Shown here: one piece after another, positions 11,815-23,732 of the stretch | How positions within the stretch are numbered: position 1 is the first letter of the stretch | Layout: every line of letters starts with the position of its first letter | Assembly: GCA_037042185.1 (NCBI GenBank) | Contig: JAXQJY010000026.1 | Location: 868,001-932,000 of the forward strand | DNA: 64,000 bases | Reading direction: 5' to 3' | DNA from: Sordariomycetes sp. S80-01Y | Taxonomy: Eukaryota > Ascomycota > Sordariomycetes | The notes under the pieces: model-generated | What the model was told of the DNA's origin: nothing | Database searches by the model: none | The model's input: only the letters and a program-made list of their open reading frames with translations | Program-made: the position numbers and the translations under genes

Positions 11815-12798
11815 TCACCTCTTCTGCATCCGTTGCTTCAGCCGGGGACTGTACACCAACCACAACCGCACAATCAATCTGTGCAAAACGCCCTTGGTGA
11901 ACATGGTTAACCCATGGCTGAAGAAACTCTTCAGCAGCTCGCCCGAGAGACCATCATACAGCGCTCTCACACCTTCGCGTTGGACGATGCGGACTATGAC
12001 GCCAAATATGGTACCCTCCAGGAACCGCACCATCTTCGCGAGCGCTGATGTGGACGGCTGTCGCGTCTTCTTCCCCGAGGCTTGTTCCTCGTCTGGTTCG
12101 GATCCCGCAGCGACCTGCAGCCTTGTCTTTCCTGTCTGGACTGGGTATGTGATGGCCGTCGCGGTGGCTTTGCTAAACGCAGCCATCAAGAAGGCGGCCC
12201 AGGCGACCGGCACGTCCTCCTCCTCCAGTGCCGGTATTACCTTCTTGGCCAGCCGTCCATTCACCAAAAATGTGATGCTCGGATTCATCGTCAGGACCAA
12301 GGTCGCCGAATAACCCGCCCAAAGTCCGAAGAACCCAGACTCCGAGTACATCTCCTTCAGCATCCTCATTAAGGAGTGATCGTCCGCCGACGTCTGCTTT
12401 CGAACGATGACGTTCGAAATCGGTGTTGTCACAGCCTTTGCTGCCGCGCCCGCTGCAGCGCCTAGTGCCAGCTCTTGGAGAACCCGTGTAGGATGCTTAG
12501 AATATCCCCTTAGGTAGTTATAGAATCCAAAGAAGAGGAAGCTATCAACCACGCTTTTGCCCACATCCGTTCCGAGGCCACTATAGAGGGCCGAAGGACC
12601 CTCGTGTCTCACAATTTCCCGGAAGGCATCGATTATGCCGTCGTAATGGTGGTCTTTGGAACCGAGTTGTCGCTGTGCCTTGAGTCGCGTGGTGACGAGG
12701 TCAAGAGGGTAGAGGAAGGCGGTCGAAATTGCTGTTCCCGCTGAGCCGGAGGACGCGTGGCCGAGGGCGTTGAGCGCTGCTTCTCGCGCCATCTTCAA
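11815..12798 (-). CDS. Mitochondrial-carrier-family transporter, probably peroxisomal adenine nucleotide type
   Basis: Six-helix solute carrier of the mitochondrial carrier family, intronless, 327 aa (a second ATG two codons in would give 325). Three repeats are visible from their signatures: YPLDLVTTRLKAQ, TTPISNVIVRKQT and ITYPVQTGKTRLQ. Charged matrix-type helices such as YDGIIDAFREIVRHEGPSAL follow. The overall pattern, including the long first matrix loop and FFGFYNYLRGY, resembles the PMP47/Ant1 peroxisomal adenine nucleotide carriers rather than ADP/ATP carriers, which carry RRRMMM. Substrate assignment is therefore inference; family membership is firm. It overlaps no other gene but converges very tightly on the NOSIP-type gene, so the transcripts must overlap in their 3' UTRs. 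Confidence 0.88.
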   Translation of the reverse strand: MKMAREAALNALGHASSGSAGTAISTAFLYPLDLVTTRLKAQRQLGSKDHHYDGIIDAFREIVRHEGPSALYSGLGTDVGKSVVDSFLFFGFYNYLRGYSKHPTRVLQELALGAAAGAAAKAVTTPISNVIVRKQTSADDHSLMRMLKEMYSESGFFGLWAGYSATLVLTMNPSITFLVNGRLAKKVIPALEEEDVPVAWAAFLMAAFSKATATAITYPVQTGKTRLQVAAGSEPDEEQASGKKTRQPSTSALAKMVRFLEGTIFGVIVRIVQREGVRALYDGLSGELLKSFFSHGLTMFTKGVLHRLIVRLWLVYSPRLKQRMQKR

Positions 12799-13250
12799 TA
12801 TCGATTCAATTGCTGCCCGAGAAGTTTAAAGGGCATATGGAGCTTAGCAAAGGAGAAGAAGTTCGGGGAATGGCAGGGCGGTCGATCGCTTGGCCAGAAC
12901 CGAGGTACGACGTCATGATGTGATCGGCAGCCAAGCCACAACGGGGCAGCGGGCTCAAGGTGAACTTCATGTGAAATCCCAGTGGTAATTAGTATAGCAG
13001 CACCACGGGCTATTTTGGAGTGAGCAGCACTCTTTTCGACTGAAAAATGACATTGAGGCAGCGTGTGCCCGTGAAACGCTACATAGGCGGTCGAGTGCTC
13101 AGACTGAACCCGCATCTTTGTTGACATACCAAGTACTCCAAACTCCACGCTCGTAAACGTCTGCTATAAAGACCAACCCATTCAAACTTGGATCCAGCAT
13201 GCCTTCGTTCCGTGCACCAGCACATTTGGCGCAGGCAGGCTCGCAATCCT
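12799..13250. other. Intergenic region, carrier promoter and SGF73 3' flank
   Basis: This 452-bp stretch contains the carrier promoter and the 3' flank of SGF73. No further gene or motif was recognised. Confidence 0.5.
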
Positions 13251-14622
13251 CTAAGCTCTACTCGTCACGCTCGCCTGTCGACTCCCCTGCTGTCCCGTGG
13301 CCCCTCCCCCAGGGGTCACGTTCCCCATGTTTCCCATGTTCAAACCCGTCATCGACCAGTCCATCTCCCCCGGCGCGTCCTCCAGCTCCATATTCATGGG
13401 CATCATCACCTGCTGCGGCTGCGGGACGAACTCAGGGATCCTCTGCGCACCGAACCCGTTGACGGCAAAGATGTTTGTCCGACCGCCATTGGTGGCCATG
13501 TGGAGCTGTTCGTGCAAGCGCGCCAGGTTGTATTGTCTTCTTATGGGCTGGAAGACGGGTTGTGGGACGACGGGCTGGGGGCGCCACGAGGAGAGGGCGG
13601 ACATGACAGCAGCCGTCTCCTCGTCCGAATCGACGGGACCGTTGTCTTCCTCCTCGGGGTCTTCCAGTGGCGCTGTAGCGTCCAATGCAGCCTCTGCAAA
13701 GATTGGTGAGCAGTTGCAGATGGCTTCGATCAAGGGACTTACTCTGTTGCTTAGCCTGGTTCTTCTTCTGATATGCTGCCAGCAGCATATCATATGGCAG
13801 CGAACGTCCAGGCACCGCCCTCTTCGCACCCATACTGTGGGACTTGCAAGTGAGCGACCTCGCGCACGGCTGACCATTAGCCAAGATGACACCGCACTGT
13901 CTCTCCACATCAACCGGTCCCTTCGTTTTGGTGACCTTGCCCTTGCCCTCATCCTTCTTCTTCTTCGCCTTGGGACCCTCAAGGGTGCCGTCGGCTTTCC
14001 GCTTCTTGCCCTTCTCGTCACCGTTCTTCTTTCCGGCCTTCTTGTCGTCATCCGAGTCGTCGTCGTCGTCTGCTCCTCCCTTGCCGTCTTCGGCCGCGCG
14101 GGCTGCTTCTTTGGCTCGCTCACGCGCCTCGCGAGCTTCCTTCTTCCGTTGAGCCTTCTCCTTCTTGAGTTTGAGGCAGCCGGCTATGTGGGCCTTTGCG
14201 GAGGTCCGTAGGACAGATTTCTTGCAGTGCTTGCATTGCTGGAGGTCGGGGTTGTCTTCGAGCGGGCGGCCGGTGTGGAAAGTCTGAATGGCGTTGTCTT
14301 CGAGATTGGTGACGGGTGGGCTTGGGCTCTCTGCGACGGAGGTGGGCTGAGAGCCCTTCTTCTTCTTTGGGTCTGTGATATATTGTTAGAGTGATGTAAG
14401 AACGTACAAGGTCTGAACATGACATACCATCGTTGATGCTACCATCCATCCAATTGCCCGCTTGTTTCAGCACGGGCACAGTGCCTTTGACTTTGAGTGT
14501 GTTCTTTTTCCCGCCTTTTCCAGGCTTGGCGCTCGCATGTTTGACGGCCGGTGAGTCGCCTGATGCCTCCCAGTCAGTGAACGCGACAGCGACAGCGTGT
14601 CGTGGTGCGCCTTACCTGCCAT
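13251..14622 (-). CDS. sgf73: SAGA deubiquitinase-module subunit SGF73 (ataxin-7 family)
   Basis: Scaffold that ties the Ubp8 deubiquitinase module to the SAGA co-activator. Exons are 14616-14622, 14428-14559, 13743-14372 and 13251-13693 with introns of 56, 55 and 49 nt; the product is 403 aa. The first coding exon is just 7 nt (ATGGCAG). The N-terminal zinc finger has C93, C96, H108 and C112 ([16 protein letters not shown]), the segment that binds the Ubp8 module. After a Lys/Glu-rich, Asp-rich disordered linker comes the SCA7 domain (about 202-260): [20 protein letters not shown], then [20 protein letters not shown]. The last exon is Pro/Met-rich. SGF73/ATXN7 identity is firm from the SCA7 signature. 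The short exon 1 is inferred from a GTAAGG donor and matching phase. Confidence 0.92.
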
Positions 14623-15426
14623 GTTGGGGGTCGCGGTGCGCAACGTATGCGCAGCTTGGAATGGATCTGCGGCTCTTATGTGTGTCGCGTGACGAGGGAG
14701 AGAGGTTTAGACTATCCAGACTCGATGGTATGATGGTGCGTGATGGTAAGTTTGATGGCTTTGTCGGGCGTTGCGACGCGGGTACTCGAGGCTAAGGCAG
14801 CGATGTCGTTGTGTGTGGGGAATGACCTTGTCGCGGGCGATTGGGTTTGGGGGTCAGTCAAGCTGACTGGCTAGGTAGGTAGTTAGCCTGGGGCCGCTGT
14901 GTTCACCACAATCGATAATGTGACGTCTTCACCATGCTTGGTTCGACAATAAGCTCGCGAAGAATATCGCTCTTGACTCAAGGTCTAGAAACTATACATG
15001 ATGCGATGCTGTCGCGGTCAAATTTGAAAATGTGCCGTCCTTCTGTTGTTCTTCAATCCTGAGTTCGCTGAATCCCCGTGGTTCATGCCAACGTGCCGCC
15101 CTTTGCTCCCAGAGCCACCGTTTTAACAATCACACCTGTCAACCGGGGGACTATCTCCTAAACGAAATCCAAGGAATGCCAAAGCGTTGATTGAAATGAA
15201 TCCTTTTTTACATCAACCATGCTCAACCGTATATACTTGCTGCAAATACAATCTCCAACCGTCGTAGTAGCGTCCTACCGTTGGCACCCAATAGCGTGTT
15301 GCAATACATTCCTAAAGCTGACCGTAAATACCGCCAAATACCTAGCCATGCAACCGTCGAAACGCCAAACGCAATGGTTCCGAAATCAAATACGCCGCCG
15401 ATGCAGATATGGGAAGTCAGGGCCGT
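14623..15426. other. Intergenic region, SGF73 promoter side
   Basis: This 804-bp stretch contains the SGF73 promoter and the 3' flank of the Zn2Cys6 gene. A CTAGGTAGGTAGT motif lies at 14871-14883, one of several TAGGTAGGT copies in this window. No gene was seen. Confidence 0.5.
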
Positions 15427-17282
15427 TCAGGCTCGTTCCACAGTTCCTTCCGGCTCGTAGGTCAAGCCCAGGATGAATCTCTGCTTCGGTTTGTTCTCTG
15501 GCTTGTTAACTTCCGCTCGATGGGCAATCATGGCGTCCATCATGGACTTGGCATGTTGCATGCCCATATCACCCCATATACACTCGATGACGCTGTAGCT
15601 CCATTGCCAATATTCGAGTGGCACCCCGGGAGCGCAGCCGGCGACCTTGAGGTGGAATAGCAGCACCGGCACTCCGGCAGCACCAGCGCCTGCGCCGCCC
15701 TTTTGCTGGACGGGCACGGGCGTTTTGTCCCCCAAGAGTGGATGCCGCCAATGACACGGTGTACTTGCAAGAATGTCGCGCGCCAGAACCTTGACAGAAC
15801 CGAGACGGTCGTCGACTGCGGCAAGATTGATGAGGCTATGACTCGACGTCGGGTTTTTAGCCACCAAGTCTAGTATCAGTTGGCTAGCCAGAATCCTAGC
15901 CCAACGGTAATAGTTCCAGATCCTCGCAACCCACATATCGTAGTAATCGTGATACTCGCCCTCAAACACCGCGGCGGGCGGGAGGTGAGGCCCACGCTCA
16001 ACTTTGTAAAGCCAGTACCCATCCAGCGAGTCTTCCCATTGTTCAAACTCGTCGTCGATGTCGATGAGATCTTTAATCATGTTTGTCGTAGTCTTTGTGC
16101 CGTCGCTGAGTACGCTAAAGCGTACTTTGGACGAAAGCTCGATGAAGCGCGCGATGAGAAGACCTAATCTGGTGGCTGGAACGTCTTCGGGTGGCATGGC
16201 GTACTGGGCGAAGGTGACCCAGTCGTTGAAGCCGTCAGGGAGGGGAATGCCAATCTCGTAGGCTGTGAGAAACTATCCCGGGGTCAGTGCCTCCTACGAG
16301 ACGCCTGTGAGTTCGAACTTACTGTCGAATAGCAGAGTTGTAGCAAGGGTCGAACCCCTCCACAGGGTGTAAAACGCATAGGAAACCACGTGCGAATCAA
16401 CGCAGCACCGCCTGCTACATGGGCGTATACGCTTCCGGTGCTCAGCTCCGTCCCCTTAACAAGCTACGAATCTGGTCAGCCTTGCGTCTACCTCCCAGAC
16501 TGGTTCGAGCTTACCTCAAACATAGCCAGCATGACCACCAGCCTCGAAGTCAAGTCCACATTGGGCGCCTTATTGGACTGTATAAGCTTCCCCGCAGTAC
16601 GCAATGCAAGACCATACCGCCGCCTAGCATCTGCCATCAACTCGGCGTCATTCCTCAGATTCGAAAGACCCGCCAACCCCAAAGCCGCTGAGACATCCCG
16701 TAAAGCAGGCGTATAAACCCACTCGTAAGCCTTCAACTCATCCGAGTTGCTCGGCTCGTCTGGATGCCCTACTAGATATCGACTCACATAGAAATTGAAG
16801 CCTTGCTCTTCCAAAGTCGGCATGACCGATGACGCCTGTATAGAGGTGATTTCGTTCCACGGCTTCTGCTGCTTCTTCGACGACGAGCCTGCTGATTCCG
16901 CATGTGACGCCGGAGGTGATGGCAGAGACTGGGAAGGGGTTTGCGCTCTGTACGCCGTCACCGAACTTGCGGACACTGGGGACCTTGACGCCTGCGACGA
17001 CGATTCCGCAGCCATCGTCGGTCCGTCCTCGCCCACACCCCATTGCGCATGGGCTTTCTGCATAACCTTGTTGCTCTCATCGCGGAACATGAGCGAGAGC
17101 TGGTCGCGATAGCCAGGGCATTTCTTGCCAACTCGGATACATTGTGAGCAGTCCGGCTTGAGCTTATCACACTGCCAACGGCGTCAGCACCACCTTGCTC
17201 CTCGATCCTTTAGGGGTCGAACCTTGATGCGCCGGGTCCGGCAGCTTTGGCAGCCCTGGGAAGCCTTGCCGCAGTAGACCAT
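15427..17282 (-). CDS. Zn2Cys6 transcription factor with fungal transcription factor domain 2 (paralogue A)
   Basis: Fungal binuclear-zinc-cluster regulator. Exons are 17223-17282, 16515-17171, 16323-16463 and 15427-16272, each intron 50-51 nt, giving 567 aa. The Zn cluster has cysteines 11, 14, 21, 28, 31 and 38 (GCQSCRTRRIKCDKLKPDCS, QCIRVGKKCPGY); the first intron splits it just before the third Cys. Immediately after is LSLMFRDESNKVMQKA, a segment shared with the other Zn2Cys6 gene at 43827-45806. The C-terminal half is helical, with LRDVSAALGLAGLSNL and HVAGGAALIRTWF, typical of the PF11951 family. Target genes are unknown. The regulator has a long upstream region (over 3 kb) before the next gene. 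Confidence 0.9.
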
Positions 17283-20200
17283 GGCTTATGTGATTGGTTT
17301 CGCGGCGGGCGTCAGAAGCTGTCCTCTACCCCCTTCTACCGCTGATGTCGTGGGTTAGGTGTCTGATGCCAACAGTGGGCCAAGCAGGAACAGTGGACGA
17401 CTGGGCCTAAGCCCATCACGAGAAGTAGATGGAGGCCGTGTCGTCAGCGATGATTCCGTCGGCGAGCCACTTCCGGGAGCTTTCAGCGGTTACTTTTCGT
17501 GTAGAGCCGTGAGCGCCGGTGCGGGCCTGTCCTCCCCAGGCAGTTCAATTGAGGGACGTCGATAGCTTCAGATGACAGTTAGCGTTGATGCTCGTAACAT
17601 GGATGAAAACGCAAAAGGCGGGCAGCTTCGCAGTGACAAGAAGGGTGATTCTTGGGTGCGGAGTAACGGCGTGGGCTAATGTATGTATATGTAAGGTATG
17701 CATCTGGCTCTAGTGATGATGCCCGGTAGATCCCCCTCACGGCAGGGTACCCGAGTCCTTGTCACGGGGCCCTCTCGCCCTACGTCCATCAAGCCGGGCT
17801 TGCCTTCTGATAAGAGGAGGAGCGCCGCGGGAACTTTGAGTTTGGTGGAGGGCTTGTGGCCATGAATCGAGGATGCGTATGCGCAGTTGGGCACTAGCTC
17901 ATGGGCGGGGAAGCGCCGCGGGACGCTGGGGCGCGTGGCAGACCGAGCACACGAGTAAGTCAAACTGGGAAGGGGTCTCATTTCTCCGAGCAGATCATCT
18001 TCGTGCATGATCGTATTAGAAAAGATGTCACCGACCTGGAATCTGGATGCCGACTTTGGCGAATGGACGAGTCGTGGTCGAGCCGGCTGAGAGGAGCGCC
18101 GAGGCGAAGGTGAGGAGACGCGCGACGGTGGCCTTGCACGATGGCACAGCGAGGCGAAGTCGGCAACGGTGGCTGCGGAGCAAAAATGTCAAGGGCCAGT
18201 ACAGTCGCAGTCACGGTCGCAGTCAGAGCCGCAGAGTCGAGCACCTGATGAAAGTAGTCGCAATCGCAATCGCAGTCGTGGTGTAGGCAGAAGTTGCCGA
18301 TGAAGGAGGTAGGTAAAGTGCCCACCAGTGAGGTGAGGTGGTGAGACAGAACATAGACTGCCCACGGCACTCGCACCCCAAAAGAGATACTTACCTTACC
18401 TTTTGGTAGCTCGCTCGGTCAACAGGCGGCCCCAGCAGACCACGTGAGGCTGAGGAAAGCAAAGAAGAATGTAGGTTCCAGAACTCGACAGGTGCATGAA
18501 CGGTCGTTGCAAGAAGACGACGGTCGATGTTCAGAAACAAATGATGGTCGACAGGCAACTGCTGTCGCTTCTCGCGTGGGAGGAAATGTGGGCGACAGGG
18601 GTCCTGGCAACTCTGGACTGGCGGCACTGGCAGTGCCAACAGGCGCCTCACCTCGTAATACCGTAGGTATTGTCCTAGCAGGCAAGGCAGGCCACCGACA
18701 ACGGGCATCGGAACTTGGAGCTGGTCTCTCGCTGCCATTGCCGGGTGACATGCTGGGACAAGGGTTGTAACGGGCCACGAGTGCTCCGTACGAAGTGCAG
18801 AGACCGCTGCAGAGTGCTAAGGAGTGATATCCACTCGGTCGCCGCTCCCCGGGTACTAGTCGTCGCTAGCGAGTCCATCTGAAGCAACGGTGACACCCTC
18901 TGCCAACTAACAATGCAGGACTCCGAATTAAGGGCTGTCATTAGAACGTAGCCTTCTTTCAGTAAGCTACGGCTCAATGCCTTCCGTTATGTTGACTTGG
19001 GACTGTTTCCATCTTTCCTCTATCTCTCTTCGTCTGCAGGACCATCACCTGAGACGACAACCATCGCTAGCTCAGCTCGACTGCCTCCTGCCCAGGATAA
19101 CCGTTGACCACGGCGGACGAATTATTCCTTTGTTGTCAGATGCAGGGACAGGGATGATTGTTGGACCGCACGAGGCTTAACTCGCTCGTTGCAGCCGCCA
19201 CCATCTCACCCAACACACAGCGCAGAAGACGCGGGGAGCAGACGGGCGGGACCGAGGCAATTGTAACACCTCCGCAAACACCAGTTTCGAGTAAGCAAAC
19301 CCCTCCATTTGTCAGTCAATTGCCTTTCCCGACAGCCAAGCCCTGCCAGCCGTCTGTTTGGCTTGATTCGGCCACATATTGCCCAGTGGGGGAAGTCGAC
19401 ATCCGCAACGTCAACTCGATATCGAGTTCGATTGCTCGTCATATCATCATTGACAGATAACCGCCGGTCCCGGTTCCCTGGGTTTCCTGGGCTCCCTGGG
19501 CTCCCTGGGCCTGCTTCCTGGGCCTGCTTCCTGCAATGGGAATCCCTCGTATGGATAAGTAGTGGCGCCGTCATCTCCTCGACTCCGGGCTCGATTCCGC
19601 GTCTCTCACATCAAATCTCTTCATCCTGCGATCAATCTGGTGTCCGATTTTCCATCGGAATCGCGTGCCTTGACTACCTTGTATAGCCTACCTGATCCCG
19701 GGCGTGGCAAGGACCTCGACGACGCCATGTGCTGGACTACATGACCAGTCATCCTACAGGGCACACAGGAACTCTCCACCCCGTCTTTGCCTACGTCTGC
19801 AGCTCGAATTGAGGAACACTAAACCGAAGCCGAGCGGAAATTACTCTTGTGTTCTGGCCTCTTACATGCTGCTGGGCCATCAGGCAGTCTGGCCTTCTCA
19901 CAGTGCTGCCGGGAAACTGTTGTCACGTCTTCTATCTAGTACTGAATCGTACATCTCGACGTCCCAAAGTCTGCGGCCCTTGACAGTTGACAGTCACACG
20001 CACACGCACACGCAGCGCAGGATCCGCGCAGTTAAACCCCCGATCCCGGTCTGTCGACGCGAATGGACGCTGTCCTTGCCCCCCCCCCTGGTGTGTTATT
20101 ACTTCGCCGGTTCTTAACGTTCGCCGCCACTATGCGGCCCCTCCTTTAATTCCTTCCCAAACACATCTGTGTAATCTACATGCCGGTGAGGATCCTGCAT

Positions 20201-20486
20201 TCTGGGCGGCCTTTCGCCCAGTCTTGCGTCTTGGCTGCGAGTCCAAGATTCCGTGGGAATTCGTTTCGTGACAGGTCATGTAGTTACCCGATCTGACAAT
20301 GAGCCATATCGGCTATGCCGACAGGGTAATGTTGCCCTTAATCCAAACAATGAATCCAAGCACATGCTGCAATGGCAACTTCAACGCCTCGGAATATTTA
20401 GCCAGTCCCGCCGCCCGGCGACTACCAGCAACGGCAGCCACTGGCGGAGCGTCAGTCAGCGCAGGGTCTTCAGTGAACGATATTCG
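17283..20486. other. Long gene-free region upstream of Zn2Cys6 gene A
   Basis: About 3.2 kb without a supportable gene. It lies upstream of the Zn2Cys6 gene and downstream of the SGNH hydrolase. It contains irregular GTCGCAGTC-type repeats near 18195-18285, a CTCCGTACG motif at 18784-18791, a CCTGGGCTC-type short tandem repeat at 19473-19534 and an ACACGC repeat near 19995-20014. Short open frames on both strands lack domain character. A long 5' leader, a non-coding RNA or an orphan gene cannot be excluded from sequence alone. Confidence 0.45.
19473..19534. repeat. Degenerate tandem repeat, TCCCTGGGC-type
   Basis: Irregular direct repeats built on TCCCTGGG/TTCCTGGG, about six copies with period 9-16, including two copies of GGGCCTGCTTCCT. 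Simple-sequence expansion in non-coding DNA; no gene function assigned. Confidence 0.6.
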
Positions 20487-21829
20487 CTAAAAGACCTCTC
20501 GCCAGCGGCGGTATATTGCGTCCCTAATGGCTTCGTGTCCCTTTGTTCGCTTCTTCTGTCAGCGCCGGAGGGCTTCTGGTTCCAAACTCGACCTACTGGA
20601 TGAAAGGTTTGCCCGTAGTACGTTGGCACGTACCACATATCCTCACCATGCACACTATCATCGCCGCTTGCAGTCCGCAGATCCGGTTCTCGTTCTCGCG
20701 CCATTGCCATCATACAAAGCGCCCGTTGTCCCCAGTCTCTGGATATCGTCGTTTCTTCCATGCAAATGTCCGGATTGATCAGCGGTGATGACGGAGGAAG
20801 CACATCACTCGCATTGAACCTTGGCTGCTCGGGGTCGACATGTCCAGCATTGTCATTGCCTCCGACGAGGAAGAACCACGTTTCGTTCCGCTGATAATCC
20901 GGCTCCGTGATGTTTGGCTCACAGAATCTGTGTCCTTCAAATGCTGCGTCGTAGTCGACGAAAAAGACCTTGTCCTTTGCAAACCCCGCGTTGACCGCGT
21001 CAACGGAGCGTCGTATCTTGTCGTTGACAGCAAGTACCATCTCGTTCATTCTCCTGCGCAGCTTTCGCTTCAGCTTTGGCCCTCGCCACCAGACCCCGAA
21101 CGAGCTGTCATCGCACGCTGTCGTGTCGGCGTTGAAGAAGCGCGCGTAGCCAGTGATTGTGACGGTGAACCAGGGTCTCTTCTCCCATTGCACCCGGTCC
21201 AAAATTTCCGTGATAGCCAGCCGCAGTTGAGTCTCAAAGGCTGGACTTGCCAGTTGCTCATCCGCCTTACGCAATGCCTCCTTGCAAGTCCCGGAGTAGA
21301 AGCTGTAGAACCGGAAAATGCAGCTGTTCATGATGTCGAAGAAGCCCAAATCATTCCCGCCGATCGACAAGAGCGCAAAATCGGCCGTAGTTGTGGTATT
21401 GAACTGCCCGATTTGCGTTTGATCGCCGTTGAGCAGGACATCGTCAATCGCCGCGCCCGTACAGGATAAGAACTCAAACGAAGTCCTGTTTGCACCTTGT
21501 AGAGCCTCGAGGTCTTCGTTCAGAAGGACTGCGTGGGCATGGTCTCCGCGTCGGCAAGCCTCATCTGTCTCGTTCACACTGGTCCCGATGCCGGCTGAGT
21601 ACGAGTCGCCCAGCGCAACGAACCCAGTTGGCCGATGTCCAGGCTTGTGAGGAAAGAGGGGGTTTACATCCCTATGATCCAGTGAGTTGACAGCAATTGT
21701 CGAGACATCGTAATCTTCGAAGCCTTGGCGTTCAGGGTCTTGGATTTGAAGGTTGCGTGTATCGACTGACCATGTGGCTGCGAACGCGACGGAAGCCAGC
21801 GCAGCGAACCACGTCAGCCTTCTCATCAT
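20487..21829 (-). CDS. Secreted SGNH/GDSL hydrolase
   Basis: Secreted esterase/lipase-like SGNH hydrolase; the substrate is unknown. Exon 1 is 20597-21829 and exon 2 is 20487-20555, with a 41-nt intron (GTAGGT...GACAG); the product is 433 aa. A signal peptide is visible (LTWFAALASVAFAATW). Block I is FVALGDSYSAGIG (Ser76), block III is SIGGNDLGFF (Asn159), and block V ends exon 1 at FHP (His410). Several NxS/T glycosylation sites are present (NETD, NRTS, NITE, NASD). Splicing the short intron gives KKRTKGHEAIRDAIYRRW after FHP, the usual end of this family. Reading straight on instead gives 46 residues without family character, so the two-exon model is preferred. No substrate can be inferred from the neighbours. 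Confidence 0.88.
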
Positions 21830-22918
21830 TAGTGATCAGCACCGACATGCTATCCAAAGGCAATAAGGGCACATGCGGTTGAGGAGGTCCTCCTTATATC
21901 CTCTTTAAGGACCCCGCGTCACCGCGTTGATGGACGTGGGCGTCTCGGACCACATGCGCTCTAGCGGCGTTGCAAGTGGTCAGCAGCCAGTCACGAGGCG
22001 AGTTCCATGGTGCGGCGGCCAGACTTTGACTTCCCAGGCGCAATCGGCAGGTTCGCCTCGAGGAGCACCAGTTACTTAGCAAAGGCATCGACCGAGTTAG
22101 CAGCTAAACCAAGTGGAACGAGTTCCGTAACACAGGCGTCGATATCCTCCCGGCTAGGTGTGGCGTGGCGGGAAGCTTGTGCCACAAGTGGCTCAGTCAG
22201 AATGTTGGCGGGAATGACGTAGCGGCCCCAGTCCGTCTCACAACCTATTAGGTGTTAACCGAACATGGTTCAAAGACCACAATTTACCTACGAGTAATCA
22301 TTGCAACAAAGGCTACTCCGGATTGGACGCTAACGGGAAGGGAACAATGCAAACCCCAGCAACAGGAGCGACATTGGAGCGTGAGACGTCATCCCCCGTC
22401 CAGGCCGACATGGAAGTGGAGGGGCCTGCATGTCAGGGACTGGCACTGTTCGTCAAGGAAAGCTTAAGACTGACTTGGTGAGACCAAATGCCCGACGCAT
22501 CGAGAGGTGGACGATGGCTCTCGTACCTGCAAATCTGCCAGTGAGCTATCAAGCATAAACGCTAGCTTGCTGATCTTGCTGCCGTATGCCGTGCCAACTA
22601 TGCCTCGAGGAGCAGTTTGCACCCTTGCAGGGCCGTCCAGCTCGCGTCCCTGGTGTCTGCACGGTGCCCCCAACGACGTCACAGTCTGCCTCACGTCCCC
22701 TCGTGTCTCGATCCCTGGCATTTAAACTTGCCCTGGATCTCGCCCACCTCGAGTTCCGACGACCTTTACCTTGTTTATTGTTATTTCCACTTAAATACCT
22801 GCCGTAGTCCAGTTCTGCGCGTCAGGCTTTGCTTCTTTGACTTTGCACAGCAGCCTGGATAGAATACCCCGTCAACTGATTTTTATACGATTGATCAACG
22901 GTCATCCCGCCAACCCTA
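21830..22918. promoter_or_regulatory. Divergent intergenic region, SGNH hydrolase/EPYDAGN gene
   Basis: This 1.1-kb region lies between two divergent genes. No further gene was supported. A TATA-like CTTAAATACC lies near 22790, about 130 bp before the plus-strand start codon. Confidence 0.4.
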
Positions 22919-23732
22919 ATGGAGACCATCAACAGCGTGGCCAGCGCTGCCAGCAAAGCCGTCTTTGGTAGCGATGATTCCAACAAGGAGCCCGTTTCGG
23001 GCGCCCAGGGCGACACTACCAAGGGTGAGCCCTATGACGCCGGAAACCTAGGTAGGTTGCCTCCAAAGCCGCCTTTAGGTTGTTTCTGACGTGGCCACGT
23101 AGATGCCGGCTCTCAGGAGAAGCTGGAGAAACGCCTGTCAGACGACGACGGCCGCCCAAAGCCCGATGCCTCCGAAGTCCACGACAGCACCCGCACCGAG
23201 CCTGTCGGACCCGGGCCCAAGCCCGTTGACGCCGTCGCGCGAGAACACGGTGGCGATGCTGGCGCAACAGACAAGCCGGCCACCGTAACAGACGACACTA
23301 AGACTGAGGACAAGAAGGAGGACGGCAAAGAGGGCGAGGACAAGAAGGCGACGGGACAAGAGGTGGTCCACGCGACTGGCTTCGCGGCCGAGGGTGGTGA
23401 TTTTGACGCGAGCAATCCTGGGGCAGGAAAGGAGGCTGATCGTAAGTTCAACGTCTTTGCGCTTGCCTCCTTGACGTCAGAGGGCCGAAGAAGAGAAATG
23501 GGGCTAACCCTCAATCACAGGTCTCGTCGAGGAGAAACACAAAGATCCCAGCGGTGAGAACAAGCCCGCTGCTACAGGTGTCCCCGACGACGTCGCGAAG
23601 AAAATCGCCGGCAACGATGATACCAAGGGCAAGGACTCGAAGCACGGCAAGGACAAGCCCAGCCTTAGCCAACGGATTAAGGCCAAGCTCCACCGTAACA
23701 AGGACGGCGGCGGCAGCAGCAGCAGCAAGTGA
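22919..23732 (+). CDS. Small disordered protein with GEPYDAGN motif, function unknown
   Basis: Uncharacterised fungal protein, 227 aa, predicted hydrophilic and disordered throughout. Exons are 22919-23051, 23103-23441 and 23521-23732, with introns of 51 and 79 nt in matching phases. The N-terminus METINSVASAASKAVFGSDD could form a short amphipathic helix. It is followed by EPVSGAQGDTTKGEPYDAGN, a motif I recognise from a family of small ascomycete proteins of unknown function. The middle and C-terminus are Lys/Asp/Glu/Gly-rich (DDTKTEDKKEDGKEGEDKK). The end is basic with a Ser run (KLHRNKDGGGSSSSK). The composition recalls hydrophilin/stress-protection proteins, but that is inference. There is no signal peptide and no membrane segment. 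Confidence 0.8.

Noticed and set aside
17676-18977. Several 100-130-codon frames on both strands in the region upstream of Zn2Cys6 gene A.
   Set aside because: Mutually overlapping, unlike any protein I recognise, and no consistent splice model joins them.
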